From the NCBI RefSeq assembly GCF_004208525.1, contig NZ_SGIT01000003.1, forward strand, positions 415,354 to 479,353: 64,000 nt of DNA, read 5' to 3'. This stretch comes from Sphingobacterium corticibacterium. Its GTDB lineage: Bacteria > Bacteroidota > Bacteroidia > Sphingobacteriales > Sphingobacteriaceae. This document shows, in pieces, positions 34,883 through 44,749 of the stretch; the stretch's first letter is position 1, and every line of letters begins with the position of its first letter. The position numbers and the translations under genes were made by a program. The notes under the pieces are model-generated. The model made no database searches. It saw nothing but the letters and a program-made list of their open reading frames with translations, and was not told where the DNA came from.

Positions 34883-35150
34883 CCCCTTTTTTCTTGACAA
34901 AAAAGGGGACAAACCGAACAAAGTGAGCTCATGGATACCAAAATAAACACGAATCCATAAAAGTCAAGACTTGCATGGTTCCGCTACCTTTACAAGTCAA
35001 TCATACAGGTAAATTGCACCACCCTCTATTAACAAAGAAATGTGGCATGCGGATATTTGAGGTATGTACAAATTCATCCTTCGTACTATCCCTTATCTCA
35101 AATATCCGAAGCCACGAGCTTTTTGGTTCTTTTTCGCGGAGAAAAAGAAC
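34883..35150 (-). repeat. Structured intergenic repeat, copy B
   Basis: This copy fills most of the 327-bp gap between the exonuclease gene and rarA. It has the left hairpin CCCCTTTTTT/AAAAAAGGGG around CTTGAC (34883-34908), an inner 11-bp stem GGATATTTGAG (35051-35061) with CTCAAATATCC (35097-35107), and the right hairpin GTTCTTTTTC/GAAAAAGAAC with loop GCGGA (35126-35150). The right block from about 35113 is nearly identical to copy A; the inner sequences differ. The right hairpin lies 8 bp after the rarA stop on the minus strand and looks like its terminator. I see no gene in this gap. Confidence 0.82.
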
Positions 35151-35158
35151 ATAAAAAA

Positions 35159-36439
35159 TCAATAGCGATACCGCTCTCGCCATTTGGCGCGAAGCGACTC
35201 CCTTATCTTATTTTCTGCGGCGTTGTTTCCGGGATCGTAGAGCACGGTGCCGCTGATTTTATCTGGAAAAAACTCCTGTTCGACAAAGTTGCCGGGATAG
35301 CTGTGTGCATATTTGTATTTTGTACCGTAATCCAGCTCCTTCATCAGCTTGGTGGGGGCATTGCGCAGGTGCAAGGGTACGGGAAGATCGCCGGTTTGCC
35401 GCACGAGGGCCTGGGCTTTGCCGATAGCTTCATAGGCGGCATTGCTCTTAGCCGACGACGCCAGATAGGTTACGGTCTGTGCTAAAATAATACGGGATTC
35501 GGGCCAGCCGATCACGTTGACCGCCTGAAAACAATTGTTGGCTAACAACAGGGCGTTCGGATTGGCATTGCCGATATCTTCGGATGCGAGGATAAGCAAG
35601 CGACGGGCAATAAAAGAAGGGTCTTCTCCACCTTCTACCATACGTGCAAGCCAATACACTGCCGCATTGGGGTCGCTCCCCCGGATAGACTTGATAAAAG
35701 CCGAAATGATATCGTAATGCTGCTCACCGGTTTTATCATATAACGCCATATTCTGCTGCACTTGTTTGAGTACAAAGGCATTGGTGATGGGCTGCTTTTG
35801 CGCATGGGCGGCATGCACCACCAGCTCAAATACATTGAGCAATTTGCGGGCGTCTCCGCCGGAAAGGCGGAACAAGGCTTCGTATTCTTCGATCTGGACG
35901 GGATGTTCCTGCAAGTAGCTGTCCTGCGCAATAGCCTGTTCCAAAATAGCGGTCAATTCCTGCTCGGAGAGATGCTCCAATACGTATACCTGACAACGGG
36001 AGAGCAGGGCGGAAATCACCTCGAAGGAGGGATTTTCGGTGGTAGCGCCGATGAGCGTCACCAGCCCGCGTTCTACGGCCCCGAGCAGCGAATCTTGTTG
36101 CGATTTGGAAAAGCGGTGGATCTCATCGATAAAGAGGATCGGTTGCTCTTGATTGAACTGGTATAATTTATCGGCTTTGTCAATCACCTCCCGGATATCC
36201 TTGACCCCCGATTGGATGGCGCTCAGCGAGAAAAACGGTCGCCCGAGCTCGCGGGCAATCAGCAGGGCCAGGCTGGTTTTACCGACACCCGGCGGCCCCC
36301 AAAAGATCATGGAGGGTATGTTTTTCTGCTCTACGGCGTTCCGAAGGACAGCGCCTTCGCCGATGATATGCCGCTGTCCAATATAATCGGCAAGGCCCTT
36401 GGGGCGCATCCGCTCTGCTAAAGGTATCGATGTTGCCAT
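35159..36439 (-). CDS. rarA: Replication-associated recombination ATPase RarA (MgsA)
   Basis: RarA is an AAA+ ATPase that acts at stalled replication forks together with SSB. The 426 residues show LAERMRPKGLADYIGQRH at the start, Walker A GPPGVGKTSLALLIA near 50, Walker B LFIDEIHRFSKSQQD near 100, sensor GATTENPSFEVISALLSRC near 131 and the C-terminal tetramer domain with HDVISAF-type helix (YDIISAFIKSIRGSDPNAAV). The ATG at 36439 follows a TATCTTTG minus-7 box by only 4 nt, suggesting a leaderless transcript. Confidence 0.96.
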   Translation of the reverse strand: MATSIPLAERMRPKGLADYIGQRHIIGEGAVLRNAVEQKNIPSMIFWGPPGVGKTSLALLIARELGRPFFSLSAIQSGVKDIREVIDKADKLYQFNQEQPILFIDEIHRFSKSQQDSLLGAVERGLVTLIGATTENPSFEVISALLSRCQVYVLEHLSEQELTAILEQAIAQDSYLQEHPVQIEEYEALFRLSGGDARKLLNVFELVVHAAHAQKQPITNAFVLKQVQQNMALYDKTGEQHYDIISAFIKSIRGSDPNAAVYWLARMVEGGEDPSFIARRLLILASEDIGNANPNALLLANNCFQAVNVIGWPESRIILAQTVTYLASSAKSNAAYEAIGKAQALVRQTGDLPVPLHLRNAPTKLMKELDYGTKYKYAHSYPGNFVEQEFFPDKISGTVLYDPGNNAAENKIRESLRAKWRERYRY

Positions 36440-36443
36440 AAGG

Positions 36444-36451
36444 CAAAGATA
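36444..36451 (-). promoter_or_regulatory. Minus-7 box directly before rarA
   Basis: TATCTTTG on the minus strand, separated from the rarA ATG by CCTT. A minus-33-like TTAG lies 19 bp further upstream. With the usual Bacteroidota geometry, transcription would start at or next to the A of the ATG. Confidence 0.55.
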
Positions 36452-36470
36452 CTAATTTTTTTAGCGTTCG

Positions 36471-38939
36471 CTAAGCGATATTTTTCGCTTTCCGCGTTCC
36501 ACGCCATATAGCGAACCCAAAGCCTAACACCAATATAATAGATGCGATCAACGAAATAATACTGCTGATCTGCATGGTTTTAGGCGCAAAAACAAACGAA
36601 ATTGTATGATTGCCGCCGGGTACCTGCAAAGCGCGGAGAATATAATCTGCCCGGATAATGGGGACCTCTTCGCCATCGATATAGGCTTTCCAGCCTTTGT
36701 CATAAAATACCTCGGAGAAAACGGCAAACGCATCGGTAGGTGAGGTATATTCGTATTGTAACGTATCCGGATGGTACGACACCAGCTTGATTTCGGCATT
36801 TTCAGATTTTCCCAGACGGGAGATATTCAGCCTATTCTTAAATTCTTCATGCACAAAGGCTTCTTTATGCGGATCGAAGCTGCTGATGGCCTGCATCTCC
36901 TGGGCATTGCTGTTGACAAAGGTAACGCGGTCTACAAACCACGCATTGCCGGCAGCTGTACTTCGGCGTTTAATCTGTTCAGCTCCGTTTTGTGTGTTTT
37001 GCGTAATCAGGTAACGCACATTGAACATATCCAATACGTCTTCGTTCATAGCGCCATTGAACTGATGTTCCAATACTTCCTGGAACCGCATCAACTTAGC
37101 GGCATGGTAGCCGCCCAGACTTTTGTGATAGAAAGATGCGCGGGCATCGGAAAACGGATTGGTGGTTAAATCAATGACCCGGTAGCTCAAATCTTTATCC
37201 ATCCGAATCAATTGATCCACTTCCCGCTCGGGAATCCGGGTATTGGAGGTACGTTTGTCCACGAAGGAGTCGTCGTTGAGATAGCGCTTATCAACCGACC
37301 ACAGATCGGCAAGAATAACAACGCCTAATATACCGATAAACAGCGGCATGCTGAGTTTCTTCTTACTATAGAACCAGATCAGCCCAAAAGTAATCAGAAC
37401 GATGAAAAAAGATCGGTAGGCATCTGCCGTAGCGAGTGCTGCACGGTCTTTCACCAATGCGCTAGCTACCTGTCCAGCTGCTTGCTTATCGCCAAACGCC
37501 TGCTCTAGCGACGAAATCAACTGTTGGTGCTGGCTGTTTCGGAAATCCAAAAACAAACTTGGCAGAAAAGCGATGAGTAGACAGAACCCACCTACCCCGA
37601 TAAAGGTATACAGGACTTTCTTATCGAGCTGTGGAATCTGATCGGCGCGTGTAAACAATTCGTTGACGGTCAGAATCGCCAGGAGCGGGATCAGGATCGC
37701 CGGGATAATCAGGATCGACTCGACCGCCCGAAACTTATTGTACATCGGGAAATAGTCGAAAAACAGATCGGACACTAACGGAAAATGGCGTCCGAAGGCC
37801 AACAAGATGGTGAGGATGGTCGCGGTAAGGATCCACCATTTTAGGCGGTCTTTAACGATAACTAACCCCAGAATAAACAGGAATATAACGGCAGCCCCAA
37901 AATACCAGGGACCGGAGGTAAACATCTTCTCGCCCCAATAGGTGGGCAGTTGACCGGCAAACTGGGCGGCTTGCGCCTCCGGGATGCCGAGACCAGTCAT
38001 GGTTTTGGCTACTTCCGATTTGCCGTCTAACACACCTCCACTACGACCGCCATAGGCATTTGGAATCAGGAACGTGATATTTTCGCCCACACCTTGGCTC
38101 CATTCGTAGGCGTATTGCTTGTCGAGACCGCTGGCGTTTCCGCTGGTATCGTCTACTTTCTGGATATTGGCTTTTCCTCGAATCGTGAGCTTGCTGTATT
38201 CATAGGTAGGAAACAGGACGGATGCATTGACCAAGACGGCTATTACCACGGCACCAAGCTGAAATGCGGACGCTTGCAAAAAAGGTCTCCATTGTTTGTT
38301 CCGAATGGTATGATAGAGCTCAAACCCGACAAGCACGAGCAACGCAAGGAACAAATAATAGGTCATCTGGATGTGGTTCGCACGGATTTCCAGCGCAAGG
38401 AACAGGGTAAGCAATACCGGCCCCCACAGCCTGCTACCGCGATAACACAATAGTATCGCGCCAATGATAGGTGCCAAATAGGCAATGGCGTATGCTTTAT
38501 TGAGGTGGCCGGCCTCGATATAAATAAAGTTGTAGGATGTAAACGCCAGGGCTACGGCACCAACGGCAGCCAGCCAGGGTTTGATGCGCAACACCGAAAA
38601 CAGGAAATAACCGCCCAAAAGATAAAGCAGAACGATGTCGGTAGGTGCCGGGAAAATACGGCTGATGCCTTTGTTAATATACGTGGTTATATTATGGGCA
38701 TGCTCGTACCAAATCTGGTAAGTCGGCATACCGCCGAACATCGCGTTTGTCCAATTGGGCGCGTGCCCATCTTTTTCTTTGTAATCGAAAAGCTCTTTTT
38801 GACTGCCTACTGCCTGTACGACATCGGACTGAACCAACGTTTTACCGCCGAAAATTGGTGAAAAATAAAAAAACACCAAGGCGATACATATCGCGATAAT
38901 GATAAAATGCGTTGTATTCTCCTTAAACCACTGCTTCAT
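36471..38939 (-). CDS. YfhO-like large membrane protein
   Basis: The 822-residue protein has about twelve or more membrane helices, with a periplasmic C-terminal part from about residue 570 to 790 and a final helix (SIISLIASIILVLGFGFAIW). N-terminal patterns such as PIFGGKTLVQSDVVQAVGSQ, TNAMFGGMPTYQIW and EAGHLNKAYAIAYLAPIIG are typical of YfhO-family proteins, which resemble GT-C membrane glycosyltransferases. The Firmicute member is linked to glycosylation of lipoteichoic acid; the role in Bacteroidota is unknown. It lies 31 bp upstream of rarA on the same strand. Confidence 0.87.
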   Translation of the reverse strand: MKQWFKENTTHFIIIAICIALVFFYFSPIFGGKTLVQSDVVQAVGSQKELFDYKEKDGHAPNWTNAMFGGMPTYQIWYEHAHNITTYINKGISRIFPAPTDIVLLYLLGGYFLFSVLRIKPWLAAVGAVALAFTSYNFIYIEAGHLNKAYAIAYLAPIIGAILLCYRGSRLWGPVLLTLFLALEIRANHIQMTYYLFLALLVLVGFELYHTIRNKQWRPFLQASAFQLGAVVIAVLVNASVLFPTYEYSKLTIRGKANIQKVDDTSGNASGLDKQYAYEWSQGVGENITFLIPNAYGGRSGGVLDGKSEVAKTMTGLGIPEAQAAQFAGQLPTYWGEKMFTSGPWYFGAAVIFLFILGLVIVKDRLKWWILTATILTILLAFGRHFPLVSDLFFDYFPMYNKFRAVESILIIPAILIPLLAILTVNELFTRADQIPQLDKKVLYTFIGVGGFCLLIAFLPSLFLDFRNSQHQQLISSLEQAFGDKQAAGQVASALVKDRAALATADAYRSFFIVLITFGLIWFYSKKKLSMPLFIGILGVVILADLWSVDKRYLNDDSFVDKRTSNTRIPEREVDQLIRMDKDLSYRVIDLTTNPFSDARASFYHKSLGGYHAAKLMRFQEVLEHQFNGAMNEDVLDMFNVRYLITQNTQNGAEQIKRRSTAAGNAWFVDRVTFVNSNAQEMQAISSFDPHKEAFVHEEFKNRLNISRLGKSENAEIKLVSYHPDTLQYEYTSPTDAFAVFSEVFYDKGWKAYIDGEEVPIIRADYILRALQVPGGNHTISFVFAPKTMQISSIISLIASIILVLGFGFAIWRGTRKAKNIA

Positions 38940-39016
38940 ATGTTTGTTTATAATATCTCTTAAATTGTTTCTGCGTCAACGCCAAAAATATATAAATAAT
39001 TGGAATCCGCGGGCTA

Positions 39017-39703
39017 TTAATCGGTTTTTTGTATTAAACGCTGAATGTTGGAGAGTTCTCCGAACACCACCAACAGATCGCCTTCGGCTAATTTTGTTTC
39101 TGATCCGGCAATTCCGGATGCTTCGTTGCGAAGCACGGTTTTTCCCCCTACTTTCTCTTCGTAGGATTTTACGGTGGTCAAGACGATCACTTTATATTGG
39201 TTGGTGAGGTTGGCCTCTTTTAAGGTCATGCCCACATATTTGGTAGGCACACGTGTTTCCACGATGCTGTATCGGTCGGAGATCTTAAAGGAATCGATAA
39301 TATCTACATTGTCCAGCCGCATGGCCAACCGCTCGGCTGCTTCTTCTTCGGGCATGATATAATCGCCGATCTGCATCGCTTCGAGCACGGTTTTCTGCAA
39401 TTCGGAGACGACACGCCCGATGATCCGTTTGACGTTCAGCTGCTTCAGCAGGGCTGTGGTGAGCAAAGAAGCGCCCTCGTCTTCTCCGATCGCGACAATA
39501 ACGGCATGGGAGTCTTTGAGCGGAAGTGACGTCATGGCTTCTCTATCGGTGGTATCCATACATACGGTATGGGTGATCCGATCTTTAAGCTGCTCGACGA
39601 TGGCTAACTTTTTATCGACCGCAATGACCTCATGGCCTAACTCCGTTAGATGTACCGCTAACGATTTTCCAAAGTGTCCGAGTCCTAAAACGATGTACTT
39701 CAT
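39017..39703 (-). CDS. trkA: TrkA/KtrA-type potassium uptake regulatory protein
   Basis: The 228-residue cytoplasmic gating subunit binds NAD(H) or ATP and controls a TrkH/KtrB channel. An RCK-N Rossmann domain starts with YIVLGLGHFGKSLAVHL (3-19), and an RCK-C domain covers roughly 140-225. The ATG overlaps the trkH stop codon in TAATG, so translation of the pair is coupled. Confidence 0.93.
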   Translation of the reverse strand: MKYIVLGLGHFGKSLAVHLTELGHEVIAVDKKLAIVEQLKDRITHTVCMDTTDREAMTSLPLKDSHAVIVAIGEDEGASLLTTALLKQLNVKRIIGRVVSELQKTVLEAMQIGDYIMPEEEAAERLAMRLDNVDIIDSFKISDRYSIVETRVPTKYVGMTLKEANLTNQYKVIVLTTVKSYEEKVGGKTVLRNEASGIAGSETKLAEGDLLVVFGELSNIQRLIQKTD

Positions 39704-41481
39704 TAAAACAATATCTTTTCTGTCGGATAAATATAGCTTTTGTTTCTGGTGTTCTTAATAAAAGCCACCAATAATGTTAAGGTGCCTACCCGACCGACAA
39801 ACATGGTAACCGCCACAATAATCTTGCCTGTTGCGGACAAAGAAGGGGTGATACCCAGGCTTAGCCCACAGGTGGAATAGGCGGAGACAACTTCAAAAAG
39901 TAGGGCTTTCATTTCTTGCTGGGGGTCTGTAAAGTTCATCAATACAAAGCTCAGTGTAATGGTGAGCACGGAAAGGACGATGATGGCAAAGGCTTTGTTG
40001 ACGGATTCGACCGCTATCCTCCGTTTATAAATCTCGATAGATTCTTTGCCGCGGGCCAGTGCGATGATATTCATGATAGCCAGGGCTACGGTGGTGATCT
40101 TTACGCCACCTCCTGTGGAACCCGGAGAGGCGCCCATCCACATCAAGGTAACCATCATAATAAGGACGGGGGTCGCTACAAAATTGATGTTCACGTTATC
40201 AAATCCGGCGGACCGTGCCGAATTGGCCATAAAGAAAGAGGTCACCCAATCGCCGATGACGGAGGATTCTTCTGCAAGGGTATGGCGCTGCTCCAGGATA
40301 TAATACGATAGGGTAGCGACGACCAACACGATGGCGTTACAAAACAAGATAAAGCGCGTATTGAACGTAAATGCACGGGGCTTGTGGATGTATGGCCGGC
40401 GAAGGAACAGCCGATATACGACTTGTTTTGCTTTCTGCTTTAAGAAGGTATAAAAATTGTACACGGTGCCAAACCCCAGCCCACCCAATATAAAGGAACA
40501 GGCGATGATCATTTGGAAACCGTGATTGAACCGGTAAATATCATGCCCTATATCGTCGGGCAGGATCGTGAACCCCGCGTTACAGAACGAAGAGATGGCG
40601 TGAAAGGCGGAGAAGAATATGCGATCGCCCACGGACTTAAACAACGCGGCATCCAATGAAAAAAAGATGAAAACACCACCGATCAGTTCAAAAAAGAGGG
40701 TAATAAAGATAATCGTGAGGAGGGTGGAAATGACGGAGTTCAGTTTATTCTCACCCAATATTTCGCCGAACATCAGCTGGTTTTTATAGGAAAATCCGCC
40801 CGAGAAAAAATAACCGAAAAAGCCCGTGAAGGTCATGATACCCAATCCGCCGATCTGGATGAGCAGCATGATGACGCTTTGCCCGAATACAGAGAAATTT
40901 GTGGAGATATCGGTAACGGTAAGACCGGTGATACACACGGCACTCGTGGCCATAAACAGCGCATCAACAAAGCTTAGCGGCGCGAGAAGGGTCGTACGCG
41001 GCAACATCAATAACACTGTTCCCAGCAGAATAAGCGCGAGGAAGCTGATCACAAACAGGATCGTGGGGTTGAAATAGAAGTTATCGAAAAAGAGGCTATT
41101 CCGCGATAATTCGGACAGGAAAACCAATGCGATACCGAGATACAACCACTCCATTTTCGCGAAGTATACCCAGCCTGTCAGCCGGGAGACGCTAATGAGC
41201 AGGAAATAGACGAGCAGCACCAATCCGGAAATGTGGGAGACGTTAATCTTCCTCTCGGCCAGGATCGCGGCTACGGTGCGGAGAGTACCGAGTATGAACA
41301 GGAAATAGAACATCCCGATAACGGTATCTTCTGAGGTTTCTGCCAATTGTTTGTCGGTGATGTAACCGATATGGGCGAGGGTCATGATAGCGCATACCAT
41401 GCTCAGATAGAACATGGTACGATCTACTAATTTGTGTCGATATTTTAGTAAAAATCTAAAAAAACCAATGATTGCATCCAT
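39703..41481 (-). CDS. trkH: TrkH/KtrB-type potassium transporter membrane subunit
   Basis: The 592-residue protein carries the four pore-loop repeats of the superfamily, seen as SAVCITGLTV (about 182), AISSFCNAGFT (about 285), NSARSAGFDNV (about 412) and SAYSTCGLSLG (about 535), each with its filter Gly. The ATG at 41481 (MDAIIGFF) is chosen; a longer frame upstream reads through Lys/Arg-rich sequence inside the neighbouring gene. Together with TrkA it imports K+. It starts 37 bp after the AsmA-like gene. Confidence 0.93.
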   Translation of the reverse strand: MDAIIGFFRFLLKYRHKLVDRTMFYLSMVCAIMTLAHIGYITDKQLAETSEDTVIGMFYFLFILGTLRTVAAILAERKINVSHISGLVLLVYFLLISVSRLTGWVYFAKMEWLYLGIALVFLSELSRNSLFFDNFYFNPTILFVISFLALILLGTVLLMLPRTTLLAPLSFVDALFMATSAVCITGLTVTDISTNFSVFGQSVIMLLIQIGGLGIMTFTGFFGYFFSGGFSYKNQLMFGEILGENKLNSVISTLLTIIFITLFFELIGGVFIFFSLDAALFKSVGDRIFFSAFHAISSFCNAGFTILPDDIGHDIYRFNHGFQMIIACSFILGGLGFGTVYNFYTFLKQKAKQVVYRLFLRRPYIHKPRAFTFNTRFILFCNAIVLVVATLSYYILEQRHTLAEESSVIGDWVTSFFMANSARSAGFDNVNINFVATPVLIMMVTLMWMGASPGSTGGGVKITTVALAIMNIIALARGKESIEIYKRRIAVESVNKAFAIIVLSVLTITLSFVLMNFTDPQQEMKALLFEVVSAYSTCGLSLGITPSLSATGKIIVAVTMFVGRVGTLTLLVAFIKNTRNKSYIYPTEKILF

Positions 41482-41518
41482 GCTTGACGTTCTTCTCTCC
41501 TCTAGCTCCTGCGCTGGT

Positions 41519-43309
41519 CTATTCTTCTTTCTTTTTGAATAAACCTCTAAAGAATCCTTTTGTTTGCTGGGTGGTTTCCTTCGTGCGTTCAACGGCTTCT
41601 TTTGCCACTTCTGCCCGCTCTTTCCATTTTTGCTCGCGTTCTTTGCTGATGCCGGCAGTTTGTTTGATACCATCCAGTAAACTCTCCCACAGGTTCTTGA
41701 AAAACGTATGTTCCGGAACACGGCGGTGGTTTACGCTGCCCACGTGATATTTTTCGTTGGCATCGGGATTACTATCGTTGATAATGAGTTGATTAACCAG
41801 AAACGAGGCGATCTTGAGAGATCTTTTCTTTTGTGGCTTACCGGGATCGGCTTTTAAATCGATTTTGAGGTTATCGTAATCGAAATGGAAGTCGCCCCGG
41901 CTACGGTAATCGGTTCCGCTGATATTAAACCGGATACCCCGGATATTGCCGGACCGGATGCCGACGTTCAACAATGGATCCAGGATACGGTTGAACGCGG
42001 TTGCGCTCATGGCTCCGAGTGTACCGTTATAGGTATGTTCGCCGGTTTTGCTCAGCATATCAAACGTGAACTTCGCGTGCAGATTGCCCCGCCCCATGAC
42101 CTTCGCCCGTAGATCGGCCCGCATGTATTTGTCTTGCGATAAGATGACGGTGTCATTTGTCACATTGGTGATCGTTCCCGTGGCTCCATTAAAGCTGATC
42201 TCTCCTTCCCGATGATACTTGCCGCTCATTTCGCCATACACGACATCGATGTTTTTTACAAAGACGGTATCTACCGAGATCCGTTTTTTAACCCGCATCA
42301 ATTTCTGATGAGGTGCCTGGCCTATTTGGTTAACGGGCTGCTTGGGATATCGTTTATCGCCATACAACGTGGCATGTCCGTTTTTTACAGATACCCGCTG
42401 GGCGATGGTCTGCTGCTCCTCAATCAATTTCTTGAAATCTAGCTTCTCCATGTAGAGCGTATCAAAATGTAAGTCGGCGCGTGTGACGTTTTTGCCATGT
42501 TTCTTGTAAAAAGCGGCTTTATCCAGCGCAGGCCTGAAATCTACTTGGGTTAACAAAAGCGTTTGGGCTTGTGTATTGATTTGCAGTGCTTCAAACCGGG
42601 CCTTGTAAAATCCATCCGAAAAGGTATATTCAAAGCCGGGTATAAAGGCTTCAATCAACTTGGTATAATAAAGACGGGAGGTATCTGCCTGCGCATGTTC
42701 ATCTATTAAAATATCTTCCGCGCGGATTTGCAGGCTGTCTAAACCAAAGTTTGTCGACACGCTATCTTCATTTAGCTTGGTGAGACGGAATGCGGCACGC
42801 TCGATATCAATCCGTCCAATATTCACGGCGTTCAACACGCCTTTTATACTTTCGTATAGACTCTTTTTGGGTTTCTCGGTAGCGATCGTGTCGTTGTAGG
42901 CGTGGTATTTATTCGTTAAATGAATGCGGGGTTCGGTTAAATCGATGGATTTGATATGCAGCTCCCGGTTACGGAGCATATTCAGGATACCGAAGCGCTT
43001 TACCTTCAGCTCTTTAATCTCGATGTCGTACAGATTGTCTGGCGCAAGCTCAGCTGCTTCCATACGGGCATATACTTGTGTATCGGGTTTTAAGAGAACA
43101 TTTTTTAGCGTAACATTTCCCAACGCAACGGTCATGTCCAGATCTTCATACGTTAACCGGTATAAACTATCGGTAGAGCTTTTAACCAGTTCTTGTAATT
43201 GTTCCTCCACAATAGGTTTCCAGTTGCGCGAAAGATACCAAGATACTCCCGCTAAAGCCACCACAATCAATACGAGAATGCCGATGACCCATTTCCAAAT
43301 TGGCTTCAT
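41519..43309 (-). CDS. AsmA-like envelope protein
   Basis: The 596-residue protein has one N-terminal membrane helix (WVIGILVLIVVALAGVSWYL) and a long beta-rich periplasmic part with repeated short strands (LGNVTLKNVLLKPDT, LRNRELHIKSIDLTEPRI). AsmA/YhdP-type proteins are thought to form lipid-transfer grooves between membranes. The C-terminal 70 residues are strikingly charged (KEREQKWKERAEVAKEAV onward) and end in FKKKEE. It is co-oriented with trkH-trkA and likely in the same transcript. Family membership is based on appearance only. Confidence 0.75.
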   Translation of the reverse strand: MKPIWKWVIGILVLIVVALAGVSWYLSRNWKPIVEEQLQELVKSSTDSLYRLTYEDLDMTVALGNVTLKNVLLKPDTQVYARMEAAELAPDNLYDIEIKELKVKRFGILNMLRNRELHIKSIDLTEPRIHLTNKYHAYNDTIATEKPKKSLYESIKGVLNAVNIGRIDIERAAFRLTKLNEDSVSTNFGLDSLQIRAEDILIDEHAQADTSRLYYTKLIEAFIPGFEYTFSDGFYKARFEALQINTQAQTLLLTQVDFRPALDKAAFYKKHGKNVTRADLHFDTLYMEKLDFKKLIEEQQTIAQRVSVKNGHATLYGDKRYPKQPVNQIGQAPHQKLMRVKKRISVDTVFVKNIDVVYGEMSGKYHREGEISFNGATGTITNVTNDTVILSQDKYMRADLRAKVMGRGNLHAKFTFDMLSKTGEHTYNGTLGAMSATAFNRILDPLLNVGIRSGNIRGIRFNISGTDYRSRGDFHFDYDNLKIDLKADPGKPQKKRSLKIASFLVNQLIINDSNPDANEKYHVGSVNHRRVPEHTFFKNLWESLLDGIKQTAGISKEREQKWKERAEVAKEAVERTKETTQQTKGFFRGLFKKKEE

Positions 43310-43411
43310 ATATGCTGTTATACTGCGATTCTTAAATTATGCTTATTAATTACTTGTTAACAACAATTTAATAGCTATTTATGTTTTTGGCTACGCTTTT
43401 CTTTTATTTTT

Positions 43412-44332
43412 TTAATTCCTAGTGTCTTGATTATGGTATATACTTAAATAGCTATCGTAACGGGAGGATTCGATTTCGCCGTTTTCAACGGCTTCGAGCA
43501 CAACACACCCCGGCTCATTGATATGCCGGCAGTTGTGAAAACGGCATTCATTTAAACGCGCACGCATCTCCGGAAAAAAATGGGCTAATTCGCCCTTTTC
43601 AATATCCACGATCCCTAGTTCCCTTATACCGGGTGTATCGATCAATTTTCCGCCGAAGGAGAGATCGATCATTTCGGCAAATGTGGTGGTATGTTTTCCC
43701 TTGTCGGACCAATCGGATATTTCGCCTGTTTTTAATTCGACCGAGGGTTCTATAGCGTTGATAAGCGTCGATTTTCCGACACCAGAATGGCCGGACACTA
43801 ACGTGGTCTTATCTTTCAGCAGTTGGCGGACCTCCGCCATATTGGTCTTTTCCCGGGCAGACACGGCATAACAGGGATAACCGATCTGCTCGTAGATGGC
43901 CATATAATCGGCCAGGATGTCTACCCCTTCTTCGGAAAACAGATCCAGCTTGTTGAATACTAAAACGGCGGGGATATCATAGGCCTCGGCCGTAACTAAA
44001 AATCGATCGATAAACCCCAACGAGGTAGGTGGCGACGCCAAGGTAACGACGAGCAGGGCCTGGTCCAGATTGGCCCCGATAATCTGGGCTTGCTTAGACA
44101 GGTTGATAGACCGACGGATAATGTAATTTTTACGCGGCTCTAAGGCAGTGATAATGGCACTATCTTGATCGGGCTCATATTCATATTGCACCCAATCGCC
44201 TACGGCGACGGGATTGGTGGTTTTAATCCCTTTGGTACGGAACTTACCTTTGATACGGCATTGTATACGCTTGCCCGCTTCGCTCTCTACCAAATACCAA
44301 CTTCCGGTTGATTTCGTTACCAAGCCGCGCAT
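43412..44332 (-). CDS. rsgA: Ribosome small-subunit GTPase RsgA
   Basis: RsgA is a circularly permuted GTPase that helps 30S maturation. The 306 residues have an N-terminal OB domain (1-70), the permuted G motifs VFNKLDLF (about 118-125), GHSGVGKSTLINAI (about 180-193) and DTPGIREL (about 228), and a C-terminal zinc site CRFHNCRHINEPGC near 275. A TACTTTTG minus-7-like box lies at 44373-44366 without a good minus-33. Confidence 0.96.
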   Translation of the reverse strand: MRGLVTKSTGSWYLVESEAGKRIQCRIKGKFRTKGIKTTNPVAVGDWVQYEYEPDQDSAIITALEPRKNYIIRRSINLSKQAQIIGANLDQALLVVTLASPPTSLGFIDRFLVTAEAYDIPAVLVFNKLDLFSEEGVDILADYMAIYEQIGYPCYAVSAREKTNMAEVRQLLKDKTTLVSGHSGVGKSTLINAIEPSVELKTGEISDWSDKGKHTTTFAEMIDLSFGGKLIDTPGIRELGIVDIEKGELAHFFPEMRARLNECRFHNCRHINEPGCVVLEAVENGEIESSRYDSYLSIYHNQDTRN

Positions 44333-44425
44333 ATTTACGAAATATGTTTAGATATTGTCATAAAGCAAAAGTATACATTTTGCTTTTACTTTTCATAGTG
44401 TCCTTTTAGTGACATTATATGTAAA

Positions 44426-44623
44426 TTACTTCCATAGGTCTTCTGTAGCAATCCTCACACCCTTGCCCTCTTTTATATCCTTTTCTGCTGTCAGAATTTG
44501 GTTGACAAACTCGGTATCATAAGGAGAATCTTCTTTTGCTTCCACTTCTACTTTAAGCATCTTCGCCAATTCTTTGATTAAGGGAAGGTGCTTCTTCTGT
44601 ACTTTTTTCAAAATAAGTTCCAT
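44426..44623 (-). CDS. Small antitoxin-like protein (DUF2683 type)
   Basis: A 65-residue acidic/basic helical protein (MELILKKVQKKHLPLIKEL..., ending GVRIATEDLWK) resembling the small DUF2683 proteins of Bacteroidota, usually paired with RelE-type toxins. No toxin gene follows here: the next gene downstream on this strand is rsgA. It is therefore an orphan or a relic. A TATATTTG box lies 4 nt upstream of the ATG. Confidence 0.65.
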   Translation of the reverse strand: MELILKKVQKKHLPLIKELAKMLKVEVEAKEDSPYDTEFVNQILTAEKDIKEGKGVRIATEDLWK

Positions 44624-44627
44624 ACAA

Positions 44628-44635
44628 CAAATATA
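44628..44635 (-). promoter_or_regulatory. Minus-7 box directly before the small antitoxin-like gene
   Basis: TATATTTG on the minus strand followed by TTGT and the ATG at 44623. A minus-33 element is not evident. Confidence 0.4.
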
Positions 44636-44692
44636 TGGAAAATCTCCATAAGTTACTATGCCTAAGCCCCTCTAAGTTTTAGCAAGACACCA

Positions 44693-44724
44693 TTTGCGAG
44701 AATGCAGGTCAACCGCTACCTTTG
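44693..44724 (+). promoter_or_regulatory. polA promoter
   Basis: TTTG (44693-44696), 20 bp, then TACCTTTG (44717-44724) match both Bacteroidota promoter elements exactly. Transcription should begin near 44729, about 21 nt before the polA start codon. Confidence 0.75.
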
Positions 44725-44749
44725 TGTAGAACGATAAAAAAATATTTTG

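Noticed and set aside
41482..41721. An 80-residue Lys/Arg-rich N-terminal extension of TrkH
   Set aside because: It lies inside the 3' end of the AsmA-like gene in another frame and lacks TrkH features; ATG at 41481 fits the family.
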